A DNA stretch of 10,962 bases from DASQHY01 sp035602605 (GCA_035602605.1 DATNLZ010000077.1:1-10962); one strand, 5' to 3'; positions 1 through 7,008 are shown, numbered from the stretch's first letter. Made by a program: numbers and translations. Notes: generated from the letters alone by a model not told the origin.

Positions 1-1000
1 GTGCAGGAAAGATCGTGATGGAATGCGTCATCGAGACGAAAGCGAGCATGATTCTGCAGTTTATCGATGGGCTGCGCGGAGACTTGCAGGTCACGTTTGA
101 AGAAGGAACCTCGGCCGCCTGGTTGTACGACTTGCTGAAACTGCGCGTGACGAAATTGGTGGTGTGCGATCCGCGAAGGAATGCCTCCATGAGGGAAGGT
201 AACCAGAGTGACAAGATCGACGCGCGCCGGTTGGCCGAGCTGCTGCGCCTCAATCATCTCAACCCCGTCAATCACGGTGAACACGGCCTACGAAGCCTGA
301 AGGAACTGGTGCGCAGTTATCTCACCATCACCAAAGATCTCGGACGGTCATGACGCGGGTGAAGGCGATCTATCGCAGTTGGGCCATTCCTTGTACCGGC
401 AAGCAGGTCTATGCCCCGCGCCATCGTGCCGAGTGGCTCGGGAAGATCGGCGAACCGGGAGTGCGCCGGCGGGCCGAGTTTTACTACCAACAACTCGATG
501 CGCTGCGGACGGTGCGTCAGGAAGTGCGGCGGGAGCTGTTGGCCGAGGGCAAGAAACACAAGGCCTGGAAACGGCTCTGCCAGATTCCTTCGATCGGTCC
601 GATCCGGTCAGCCGTACTGCTTGGCATTCTGCAGACCCCACACCGTTTCCGCACCAAGCGGCAGCTGTGGACGTACAGCGGATTTGGCATCGAGACACAA
701 AGCAGCGCCGATCACCGTAGTGTCGACGGGCAGCTGCAACGAGCGAAGAAACAGATCTCCATTCGCGGACTTAACCGAAACTGCAATCACGATCTGAAGA
801 ATCTGTTTAAGGGCGCGGCGATCGTGGCCTCGAGCAAACCCGGTCCGCTTCAAGAGTTCTACACAGCATTACTGACCAAGGGCATCAGGCCGGAGATGGC
901 GCGTCTAACCTTGGCCAGGAAGATTGCCACCATCGTGTTGATCGTGTGGAAGGCCGTTGGGTTCTCGAGACACTCGGGTTCGAGAGCGAGTCTCAGCTGA
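1..1000 (+). pseudogene. IS110-family transposase, frameshifted and cut by the window edge
   Basis: The gene is already open at base 1: the frame reads A-G-K-I-V-M-E-C-V-I-E-T before any plausible start, so the true start lies outside the window. The first piece (to 353) carries the DEDD/RuvC-like domain, with an acidic FEEGT motif and a D-K-I-D pair in SDKIDARRL. The second piece (350-1000) carries the C-terminal transposase domain, with the helix-hairpin-like stretch QIPSIGPIRSAVLLGIL and the motif MSIRGLN-like SIRGLNRN. The two pieces abut as ATGA, but this is not normal gene coupling: one extra G near 345-349 would give an uninterrupted L-G-R-V-M-T-R-V-K, as expected for one IS110 protein. 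The last ~15 residues look foreign; the next frame reads L-E-T-L-G-F-E-S-E-S-Q-L to a stop at 1032, so a second indel near 953-960 is possible. Family assignment is firm; loss of function is an inference, since sequencing error is the alternative. Confidence 0.85.
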
Positions 1001-1225
1001 TAAGTCAGGCACTGTGTGCCTCGGGCACCTAGTCTCTACTAAGACCCTAGGCCCTCTCGGACAACCCGAAAAAGCTATGGGCCACGAGTCCCAAATAGAA
1101 CTATGGTCGCCAAATTTGACCACCGTTCTGCTTTGTTGGTTTCGGAACTGACAGGCTTCGTCGCCAAGAAGCGATGAAAACCGTTGGTAGAGAAAACCCA
1201 AACCACGGGGTCGTATTGCCCCGTG
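964..1225 (+). ncRNA. Candidate structured RNA (IS110 bridge RNA?) downstream of the transposase
   Basis: Successive stem-loops can be read directly: 967-976 with 987-994 (one bulge); 1007-1012 with 1016-1021 (6 bp, loop TGT); 1028-1035 with 1042-1051 (8 bp with a 2-nt bulge); 1057-1060 with 1066-1069; 1097-1101 with 1125-1129 continuing into 1104-1108 with 1118-1122 across a symmetric 2x2 internal loop; 1157-1164 with 1171-1178 (8 bp, one G.U); and 1204-1210 with 1219-1225 (7 bp perfect). IS110-family recombinases are known to use a noncoding bridge RNA encoded next to the gene, upstream in IS110-group elements and downstream in IS1111-group elements. Placement just after the + strand gene fits the downstream layout. 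Strand and owner are inferred: the region is also downstream of the - strand transposase. No folding or covariance was run. Confidence 0.35.
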
Positions 1226-1278
1226 ACCGAGCACATGGCGCGGTAGGTCAGAACACATCTCGCTCGATCAAGTGGGCT

Positions 1279-1330
1279 GAGAAGCAAGAAAAACTCCGGC
1301 CGAAGGAGATGTGTTTTTTCTTGACTTCTC
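1279..1330. terminator. Long hairpin between convergent transposases, possible bidirectional terminator
   Basis: GAGAAG (1279-1284) pairs with CTTCTC (1325-1330), AAGAAAAA (1286-1293) pairs with TTTTTCTT (1315-1322), and CTCC (1294-1297) pairs with GGAG (1305-1308). This makes a 52-nt hairpin with a 7-nt loop and small bulges. The right arm is T-rich on the + strand and the left arm gives a T-rich run on the - strand, as expected for a terminator working both ways. It lies 16 bases past the stop of the - strand transposase and between two genes facing each other. It could instead be part of an IS end. Confidence 0.5.
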
Positions 1331-1345
1331 CTCTCCAGAAACTCT

Positions 1346-2743
1346 TCAAGGTTTTGCTAGCGTGATCCGGAGGCCCAGTTTAGCTGCTTTCTTTCTGAGG
1401 AAGTCGATCTGTTGGAGGCGGTATCTGTGCTCGTAGTACGCAGCGCCTTTGTCAACGTATCGCTGACCGTACTTTAGCATTCGATAGACCAATCGAGCGA
1501 GTCGGTGGGCCATGGCGGTGATAGCCTTCGGGGCACCCAGCTTGGTACGCAAACGGCGGTACTGCGCTCCGAGGTAGGTACGGCTGCGCATCAAGGTGAC
1601 CGCGGCCATGCGTAGAGCCGTAGCGGCACGGTTGACCACACGCCGCGTCCCTCGGCCCAGAACCTTGTCTCCGCTGGTACGGTTGTCCGGGCATAATCCC
1701 AACCACGAGGCGAAGTGCGCCTCGGTTTTCCACCGGCTCATGTCCAGTCCCACTTCACTCACCAGCGTTTGGGCTACCATCACGTCGATACCGTCGATCC
1801 TGGTTAGGTCTACTCCCGTGATGCGCTGCAGTTCGCTGCGGAGCTCGAATCGAGGCGCATTCTTGGCTGGCTTTGTCTTCTTTCTCTCGGGTTCCGCTGG
1901 CGATGACTGGGGCGGAATAGTATCCACAAAACTCGCCAGGTGTTTCTGCAATTGCTGATCGCACTCGGCGATCCGTTGTTGATAGGTGTCGTACATTGCT
2001 ACTTCCTGCTGCAATACAAACAGCAGTTCCGGACGCCAGTTACCCTCCAGGCTTTTGGTAACCTCCTCACGACTGGCCTGAATCCGCGGATCACTGAGTT
2101 CCGCCAACTTCCGCGGATCGCGTTCTCCGGCCACCATCGCCCGTATGATGGCTTGTCCGGTCAGACCGCTCACATCGCTGATTACGTTAGCCAACTGCAC
2201 GTTCATCTGCGTCAGCGCTTTCTGCATGCGTTGAACACACGTCGCCGCTCCACGCACGTGTTCTCCCCGTTGCCGCCAGTAGGTACGAAGCACACGAATC
2301 TCCGAAGGGGTTGGAACGAGTTGTTCAACAACCCATAGGTGTGCAATTTCAGCAACCACTGGCTCTCCTGCACATCGCTCTTGCGTCCCGGCAGATTCCT
2401 GGTGTGCCGCGCATTGACTAGATACACCTCGAAGCCACGGTCTTCGAGAATTTCGTAGATGGGGATCCAATATACTCCCGTCGACTGCATGGCCACAGTC
2501 TTCACTCCACAGCTCCGTAACCAGTCCGCCAGATGATGCAGGTCCGCCGTAAAAACACTCAAACCGGCGCACCGGTTGCGGATCGCGGTCCGGCCGAACG
2601 GCGACGTAATGCACGCCATTACCGACATCGATCCCCGCGGCATGCGGATGGACCACCTCCAGCCCCGGATCCTCCGATTGCAACCGCCGCGCCCATTCCT
2701 TTCTCTCCTTCCGGTTCCGCCACAGTTTCTTGTCGGTCATCAT
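1346..2743 (-). pseudogene. IS110-family transposase with a double frameshift hidden inside an open frame
   Basis: Residues 1-61 match the start of an IS110 protein (HAAGIDVGNG, first catalytic Asp at 39). From about residue 146 onward the family sequence is again clear: MQKALTQMNVQLANVISD, then ITGVDLTRIDGIDV and SGDKVLGRGTRRVVNRAA in the C-terminal domain. Residues 62-145 make no sense in this frame. The expected segment is in another - strand frame over the same bases: SVFTADLHHLADWL, AMQSTGVYWIPIYEILE, VNARHTRNLPGRKSDVQESQ. Removing one base near 2560 and adding one G to the GGGG at 2307-2310 restores a continuous protein joining R-F to S-V-F and S-F-Q-P to P-S-E-I. As written, the protein lacks the catalytic core of the DEDD domain and is probably inactive. 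In the repaired core the usual Glu before STGVYW is Gln and the D-x-x-D pair is D-V-Q-E; I believe both variants occur in this subfamily. Confidence 0.85.
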
Positions 2744-2748
2744 GTCGG

Positions 2749-2754
2749 CTCCTT
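2749..2754 (-). promoter_or_regulatory. Ribosome binding site of the - strand transposase
   Basis: On the - strand AAGGAG ends 5 bases before the ATG at 2743, which is followed directly by a second ATG. This is the clearest Shine-Dalgarno in the window and fixes the start of the IS110 gene. Confidence 0.75.
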
Positions 2755-2987
2755 AGTGAAAGATGGGATCCGGTTCGGCCCGGTGACGATAGGTTGAGGA
2801 ATCTCTCCAACGGGGTCAAAGGGCCATCAGCATCGACGGGCCTTGCCACCATGCCAGCGATCGCCTGTACCGGAGTCATGCTTTTATTCGGGCACGAAGC
2901 ACCAGTCGGAAGTCGGCCTTAGCTTGCCGAACCAAATCCGCGTTTAGATTCTCCTGCGACTGGAAACTCGAGACAAGTTTCTGGCAC

Positions 2988-3017
2988 CAGTGACTGTGCC
3001 GGAGGCACGGTCAACTG
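2988..3017. repeat. Strong 13-bp hairpin at the outer edge of the IS zone
   Basis: CAGTGACTGTGCC (2988-3000) pairs with GGCACGGTCA plus CTG (3004-3013 and 3015-3017), with loop GGA, one G.T pair and one bulged A at 3014. No T-run follows, so it is not a standard terminator. A related but weaker hairpin (actgtg..gcc..gg.gcac) sits at 1007-1028. Both hairpins lie shortly after the same 9-mer CTCGAGACA (964-972 and 2967-2975). It may mark an IS end, an insertion target, or a dispersed intergenic repeat. Confidence 0.5.
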
Positions 3018-3104
3018 CTCTTTTGCAACTCGCGACCGTAAACCCCTTAGAATACATCGTTTAGAACCCGCCATCACAAAAAACGGGGGGCGTCCATCCC
3101 ACGA

Positions 3105-3121
3105 GCCTGCGCACCGCAGGC
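3105..3121 (+). promoter_or_regulatory. Perfect 7-bp hairpin in the mutase leader
   Basis: GCCTGCG (3105-3111) and CGCAGGC (3115-3121) form a perfect stem around the loop CAC, 69 bases before the ATG at 3191. No T-run follows. It could stabilise the leader or be an operator; function unknown. Confidence 0.3.
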
Positions 3122-3190
3122 CAAGCGATAAAGCGGATCTTTACAACTGTCGACTCTCAACCGCGCTTTACGATAAGATGAACTTGCATC

Positions 3191-4909
3191 ATGGCTGATA
3201 AAACCAAATCCGCCACACCCCTCGCCGCACCGCCAGCAACCTCGAAAACCTCTCGCACACCCTCCCCACGAGAATTGGCCTGGGAAAAACAAATTCTGAA
3301 ACCCGCCCTCGAGAAATCTCCCGAGCGCGCTTCCGAATTCACCACGATCTCCGGTCATCCGATTCACCGTCTTTACACCCCCGCCGATCTTCCCGGCTGG
3401 GATCCCGACCGCGACCTTGCGCTTCCTGGCGAACCGCCTTACACCCGTGGCATCCATTCCACCATGTATCGCCGACGACTCTGGACCATGCGTCAATTCG
3501 CGGGGTTCGGCGCCGCCGAAGACACCAATCAGCGCTTCCGCTATCTCCTGACGCAAGGGCAGACCGGGCTCTCGGTAGCCTTCGACCTTCCCACGTTGAT
3601 GGGTTACGATTCCGATCATCCACTTTCCGAGGGCGAAGTCGGCAAATGCGGCGTGGCCATCAGCTCACTCGCCGACATGGAAGTGCTTTTCGACCAGATT
3701 CCGCTCGCCGACATCACTACTTCGATGACCATCAATTCGCCCGCCGCCATTATCTGGGCGATGTATCTCGCGGTCGCCGAGAAGCAAGGCGCCGACTGGA
3801 AGAAAATTTCGGGCACCATTCAAAACGATATTCTCAAGGAATACATCGCACAGAAGGAATACATCTATCCGCCCGAACCTTCGATGCGCCTGGTGATCGA
3901 CACCGTCGAGTTTTGTACCAAGCACACACCGAAATACAACGCGATCTCCGTCAGCGGCTATCACATTCGCGAAGCCGGCTCCACCGCCATTCAGGAGCTG
4001 GCCTTCACTCTTCGCGACGGCATCGAGTACGTCGACTGGGGTCTGCGGCGCGGCCTCGACCTCGACGAATTCGGCCCACGCCTCTCGTTCTTCTTCAACG
4101 CGCACAACGACTTCTTCGAAGAAATCGCTAAGTACCGGGCCGCGCGGCGCATTTGGTACAAAGCGATGCGCGAGCGTTTCGGCTCCAACAGCGAACGTAC
4201 CTGCGCTCTGCGCTTTCACACGCAAACCGCTGGCTGCTCGCTCACCGCTCAGCAACCTTACAACAATGTTGTGCGCACCGCGCTGCAGGCGCTTGCCGCG
4301 GTTCTCGGCGGCACACAGTCGCTGCACACCAATTCCCTTGACGAAGCCTGGGCGCTCCCCACTGAATTCGCGGCCACCATCGCGCTGCGCACCCAGCAAA
4401 TCATCGCTCACGAAAGCGGCGTCACCAACACCGCGGATCCCCTCGGCGGCTCGTATTTTGTCGAAACCCTCACCAACGAAGTCGAGCGCGGCGCCTGGGA
4501 ATACATGCAAAGAATTGACGCACTTGGCGGCATGGTCGCTGCCATCGAGCGCGGCTATCCGCAGCGCGAAATCGCGGAAGCCTCTTACCGCTATCAACTT
4601 GCTGTGGATCACAAAGAAAAGATCATCGTTGGCGTAAACCAATATGTCGCTCCCGAAAAAGCTATCGATACGCTGCAAATAGACGACACCGTCGCGGCGC
4701 GTCAGACCGTCCGGCTGAAAAAACTCCGCGCCGATCGCTCGCATTCCGAAGTCACGCGCCGCCTCTCCGCGCTTCGCCAAGCCGCCGAAGGAACGGACAA
4801 TTTGATGCCCTTCATCTTCGAGGCCGTGAAAGCCTATGCCACGCTCGGCGAAATCTGCGACACGTTACGAGAAGTCTTCGGCACCTACGAAGAAGTCGCC
4901 GTCACCTAG
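3191..4909 (+). CDS. icmA: B12-dependent acyl-CoA mutase large subunit, isobutyryl-CoA mutase-like
   Basis: The 572-residue protein is the catalytic TIM-barrel subunit of the methylmalonyl-CoA mutase family, without a B12-binding domain. Family landmarks are TMYRRRLWTMRQFAGFG (91-107), GLSVAFDLPTLMGYDSDHP (126-144), GTIQNDILKEY (208-218), SVSGYHIREAG (253-263, His258 matching the active-site His244 of the Propionibacterium enzyme) and GGTQSLHTNSLDEA (373-386). By motif alignment the Tyr89 position of methylmalonyl-CoA mutase is Phe103 here and the Arg207 position is Gln221. The 118-residue spacing is the same as in the reference enzyme. Phe/Gln is the pair reported for isobutyryl-CoA mutase (IcmA Phe80, Gln198), so isobutyryl-CoA to n-butyryl-CoA is the better prediction. 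Length also fits IcmA (~566). The N-terminal ~25 residues are low-complexity and variable. The small subunit follows after 115 bases. No convincing Shine-Dalgarno precedes the ATG; it is the first in-frame ATG. Family is certain; substrate is inferred. Confidence 0.93.
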   Translation: MADKTKSATPLAAPPATSKTSRTPSPRELAWEKQILKPALEKSPERASEFTTISGHPIHRLYTPADLPGWDPDRDLALPGEPPYTRGIHSTMYRRRLWTMRQFAGFGAAEDTNQRFRYLLTQGQTGLSVAFDLPTLMGYDSDHPLSEGEVGKCGVAISSLADMEVLFDQIPLADITTSMTINSPAAIIWAMYLAVAEKQGADWKKISGTIQNDILKEYIAQKEYIYPPEPSMRLVIDTVEFCTKHTPKYNAISVSGYHIREAGSTAIQELAFTLRDGIEYVDWGLRRGLDLDEFGPRLSFFFNAHNDFFEEIAKYRAARRIWYKAMRERFGSNSERTCALRFHTQTAGCSLTAQQPYNNVVRTALQALAAVLGGTQSLHTNSLDEAWALPTEFAATIALRTQQIIAHESGVTNTADPLGGSYFVETLTNEVERGAWEYMQRIDALGGMVAAIERGYPQREIAEASYRYQLAVDHKEKIIVGVNQYVAPEKAIDTLQIDDTVAARQTVRLKKLRADRSHSEVTRRLSALRQAAEGTDNLMPFIFEAVKAYATLGEICDTLREVFGTYEEVAVT

Positions 4910-4940
4910 CAACGCTCAAGATCATGGATACCGCATCAGC

Positions 4941-5007
4941 TTTCTCTGTTCTCTTTGATTAACATGATGGTATTGCGCAGAGTGCCGAAGATTGGGACAC
5001 AGAGAAA
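4941..5007 (+). repeat. 9-bp inverted repeat between the mutase subunit genes
   Basis: TTTCTCTGT (4941-4949) and ACAGAGAAA (4999-5007) are perfectly complementary with 49 bases between them, inside the 115-base gap separating the two mutase genes. The right arm ends 17 bases before the small-subunit ATG. It could form a stem in the joint mRNA, but it may be chance. Confidence 0.3.
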
Positions 5008-5024
5008 ACCAACAGCACAAAGAA

Positions 5025-5429
5025 ATGCCTGAGAGAAAAATTCGCGTGCTGATCGCCAAGCCCGGCCTCGATGGACACGATCGCGGCGCGAAAATTATTG
5101 CTCGCGCTCTTCGCGATGCTGGTATGGAAGTGATCTATACCGGTTTGCGCCAAACTCCAGAAATGATTGCCTCGGCTGCTGTTCAAGAAGACGTTGATGT
5201 GATCGGTCTCTCGATTCTTTCCGGCGCACACAACACACTTTGTCCGCAGCTCATGGATTTACTTCACAAGAAAGGAATGAACGACGTCTCTGTTCTCGTC
5301 GGCGGAATCATCCCCGACGCAGACATTCCCGCCCTAAAGAAAGCAGGAATTGCCGCAATTTTTCTCCCCGGAACCTCAACACAGGAAATTGTCGACTTCG
5401 TCCGCCGGCAAGTCGCGCACCGCTCGTAA
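5025..5429 (+). CDS. icmB: B12-binding small subunit of the acyl-CoA mutase
   Basis: This 134-residue protein is a single cobalamin-binding domain. The base-off/His-on motif is KPGLDGHDRGAKI, with Asp16, His18 (the lower axial cobalt ligand) and Gly21 forming D-x-H-x-x-G. It is followed by the S-x-L motif at 63-65 in GLSILSGAH and the GG at 93-94 in LVGGIIPDAD. Length matches stand-alone small subunits (~136 residues, IcmB). It must pair with the large subunit encoded just upstream, which has no B12 domain of its own. I chose the ATG at 5025; an in-frame TTG at 4992 would add MGHRENQQHKE, which precedes the first beta strand and has no family support. The ribosome binding site is poor (AAAGA). 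No MeaB/ArgK-type GTPase chaperone gene is visible in the window. Confidence 0.92.
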   Translation: MPERKIRVLIAKPGLDGHDRGAKIIARALRDAGMEVIYTGLRQTPEMIASAAVQEDVDVIGLSILSGAHNTLCPQLMDLLHKKGMNDVSVLVGGIIPDADIPALKKAGIAAIFLPGTSTQEIVDFVRRQVAHRS

Positions 5430-5600
5430 AACACGCCGGACTTTTCTGTGGTCCGCCTCAGCGTCTGGAAGCAGTGACATAAAGTTTGCGATTGGAGACT
5501 TCGCGCTGTCGAACCAAACACCGTAGCGCTCGACGATGCAGCGAGCCTCCGATGAAGCGAACCGTTCGCGCCTGGACATGGAGCGAGCGTTTGAATCGCG
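5430..5600. other. Gap between convergent mutase operon and acetyltransferase remnant
   Basis: No gene is supported. Two small perfect stems are visible: CGGAC/GTCCG (5437-5441 with 5451-5455) and GCGAA/TTCGC (5557-5561 with 5565-5569, loop CCG). Neither is followed by a T-run, so a terminator is possible but not shown. Confidence 0.4.
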
Positions 5601-5886
5601 TTAGGTCCCTGTCTCGCTAAGCTCTCTTGCCCTTCTGAACTTTTGCGCGTCTGTAACTACGCGAAATCCTTGCCGCTCGATGTTGCGATGCGAGACGCTT
5701 CCAGGATGCGCAATGCTCATCGCCAATTCGCAGCCCTTTCGCTTTTCCTCGCGCCAGGCGCGTTTGCAGAAGCGCCGTCTGAACGCCGCGATTACGAAAT
5801 TCAGGGAGGGTGGTCGCGCCCGAAAGCGACGCAATTCCCTTTCGAAATCCGAGTGCCGCGCCTCCAGCGGGCTCGCCCGTCAGGAG
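5601..5886 (-). pseudogene. GNAT-family N-acetyltransferase remnant (N-terminus missing, frameshifted)
   Basis: On the - strand from about 5886 a frame reads LLTGEPAGGAALGF, then LSGATTLPEFRNRGVQTALL and QTRLA, which is the core of a GNAT domain. RNRGVQTALL is the acetyl-CoA pyrophosphate loop (R-x-x-G-x). Near 5750-5756 the homology jumps to the next frame, which reads REEKRKGCELAM, HPGSVSHRNIERQGFRV and ends at the stop at 5601-5603. The last part is the typical GNAT C-terminus (N-x-x-R-x-G-F). One extra base explains the jump. The N-terminal half is absent: upstream lies the end of rsgA. The open frame continuing to 5976 overlaps rsgA codons and adds only a lysine/serine-rich stretch with no resemblance. 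This is a dead fragment, perhaps left by a rearrangement next to rsgA. The substrate cannot be told. Confidence 0.75.
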
Positions 5887-5930
5887 ATTGAAGGTATCTG
5901 ATTTACTCGCCTCGGGCGGCGTACTTCTCT

Positions 5931-7001
5931 TCACGGACGATTCTTTTTGCGCATTTCTTTGTGTATTCTTTTCCATTTATCTTCGTCCTCGCGCGCAACC
6001 TGCGGGTCCGCCTTCCGCTCCTGGAATCGTAATTCGGCCTGAAGCTTACGGTAACTCTCAAGCCGCTCAGCCTTCAGAGTTCCCGCGAGGATTGCAGCTT
6101 CAACCGCGCAACCGGGCTCGCCGCGATGATTGCAATTACGAAACTTGCAGTGTTCCGCCAGCGCCAGGACATCGTCAAATACCTCAGCAACGCCTGTCTC
6201 GCTTTGCCATAGTTGTAGCTCGCGCATTCCCGGCGTATCGATCACGATGCCGCCACCTGCGAGGAAAAACATTTGTCGCGATGAAGTAGTGTGCATACCG
6301 CGATCATCTTCTTCGCGAACTTCCTGCACGCGTTGCTGTTTTCCGACTGAGCCGGCGAGCAATCTATTTATGAGCGTAGATTTTCCTACTCCAGATGAAC
6401 CAACAAATGCTGAAGTCTCGCCGCGCAAGAGATAATTCTGCACAGCTTGGAGTCCGCTTCCGCCACGCGCGCTCAGCAGATGGATGGGCGTTTCACGCGC
6501 AATCCGCGAGACCTCTGCGACACTAGGCGACGGATCGGCACAGAGATCCGCCTTATTGAGCAAGACCACGGGTCGCGCGCCGCTCTCGCTAATCAATGCC
6601 AGATAGCGCTCGATGCGTTTCGCGTTCAGCTCGCGATTGAGGGAGCTGACGATGAATACCGTGTCAAGATTTGTGGCCACAATTTGTTCGTCAAATGCCC
6701 GTCCCGCGGCCTTACGCGCGAGCTTGCTTTTTCTCGGGAGGATTCTCTCGATTCGCGCCCGGTTTTCTTCAGGGCGCGGCACGATGGCGACCCAGTCACC
6801 GACAGCCGGAAAATCCTCACGTGTTTTTGCGTCGTGCTGAATCTTACCGGAGATTTCCGAGAGCAATTCTCCTTCGGTACCGCGCACGCGATAAAATCCT
6901 TTTAATTCTTCGATGACCCGCGCGGGGCGAAGCGCCGCATCCTGCAGTTCACCGAAATGTTTTTCGAAAAACGGACTCCACCCGAGATCCGCAAGATTCA
7001 C
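5931..7001 (-). CDS. rsgA: Ribosome small-subunit biogenesis GTPase RsgA
   Basis: RsgA is a circularly permuted GTPase that checks late 30S subunit maturation in the cytoplasm. From a start at 7001 the protein has 356 residues: an N-terminal OB-fold (about 30-100, with VGDWVAI), then G4 NKAD (149-152), G5 SARG (177-180), G1 GSSGVGKS (201-208), switch GMHTTS (235-240) and G3 DTPGM (255-259), in the permuted order diagnostic of the family. A C-terminal zinc knuckle follows with Cys285, Cys290, His292 and Cys298, then a basic tail. I prefer the GTG at 7001 because AGGAG lies 7 bases upstream and the protein then begins V-N-L-A-D-L-G-W, typical for the family. The in-frame GTG at 7025 lacks a binding site. 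It is oriented against the metabolic genes on both sides and is functionally unrelated to them. Confidence 0.93.
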   Translation of the reverse strand: MNLADLGWSPFFEKHFGELQDAALRPARVIEELKGFYRVRGTEGELLSEISGKIQHDAKTREDFPAVGDWVAIVPRPEENRARIERILPRKSKLARKAAGRAFDEQIVATNLDTVFIVSSLNRELNAKRIERYLALISESGARPVVLLNKADLCADPSPSVAEVSRIARETPIHLLSARGGSGLQAVQNYLLRGETSAFVGSSGVGKSTLINRLLAGSVGKQQRVQEVREEDDRGMHTTSSRQMFFLAGGGIVIDTPGMRELQLWQSETGVAEVFDDVLALAEHCKFRNCNHRGEPGCAVEAAILAGTLKAERLESYRKLQAELRFQERKADPQVAREDEDKWKRIHKEMRKKNRP

Positions 7002-7008
7002 GTCCCAT

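Larger units (their letters stand above)
1..2760. mobile_element. IS110-family insertion zone (two convergent copies, boundaries unresolved)
   Basis: Two unrelated-looking IS110-family transposase genes converge here, one on + (1-1000) and one on - (1346-2743). IS110 elements usually lack clear terminal inverted repeats and target duplications, so I cannot place exact ends. The left end of the first copy lies outside the window. The right end of the second copy lies somewhere between 2755 and about 3020. Both genes carry one-base indels while the neighbouring metabolic genes have none that I can see. That favours real decay of the insertion sequences over poor base quality. The proteins differ enough (216-residue C-terminal part versus 465 codons, different motifs) that they are not duplicates of one element. 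Confidence 0.75.
2744..3190. other. 447-base gap: IS end, hairpins, leader of the mutase gene
   Basis: No gene is supported here. The 2755-2940 part is the 5' flank of the - strand transposase and should hold the end of that element; on the - strand it contains an imperfect stem around 2820-2845. Two hairpins follow at 2963-2981 (GAAACT with AGTTTC) and 2988-3017 (strong), and one more at 3105-3121. A promoter-like pair TTGCAA (about 3024) and TAGAAT (about 3049) has a 19-base spacer, too loose to call. I looked for a cobalamin riboswitch because the next gene uses B12, and did not find the B12-box GCCACTG. Confidence 0.5.

Noticed and set aside
1174..1365. Small + strand frame between the transposases
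   Set aside because: It runs through the hairpins at 1204-1225 and 1279-1330 and resembles nothing; noncoding structure explains the bases better.
2619..2879. - strand frame of 86 codons overlapping the transposase start
   Set aside because: No family resemblance; it overlaps the IS110 N-terminus and its ribosome binding site in another frame.
2941..3190. Possible cobalamin riboswitch before the B12-dependent mutase
   Set aside because: The B12-box GCCACTG and the expected long multi-stem layout are absent.
3665..4780. Long - strand open frame of 371 codons opposite the mutase large subunit
   Set aside because: It is the antisense shadow of a GC-rich gene; its composition is unlike any family I know and the + strand protein is certain.
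4992..5024. Upstream TTG start for the small mutase subunit
   Set aside because: Adds 11 polar residues before the first strand of the fold; the ATG at 5025 gives the usual family length.
5376..5579. - strand frame of 67 codons over the end of the small mutase subunit gene
   Set aside because: Overlaps a certain gene on the other strand and has no recognisable motif.
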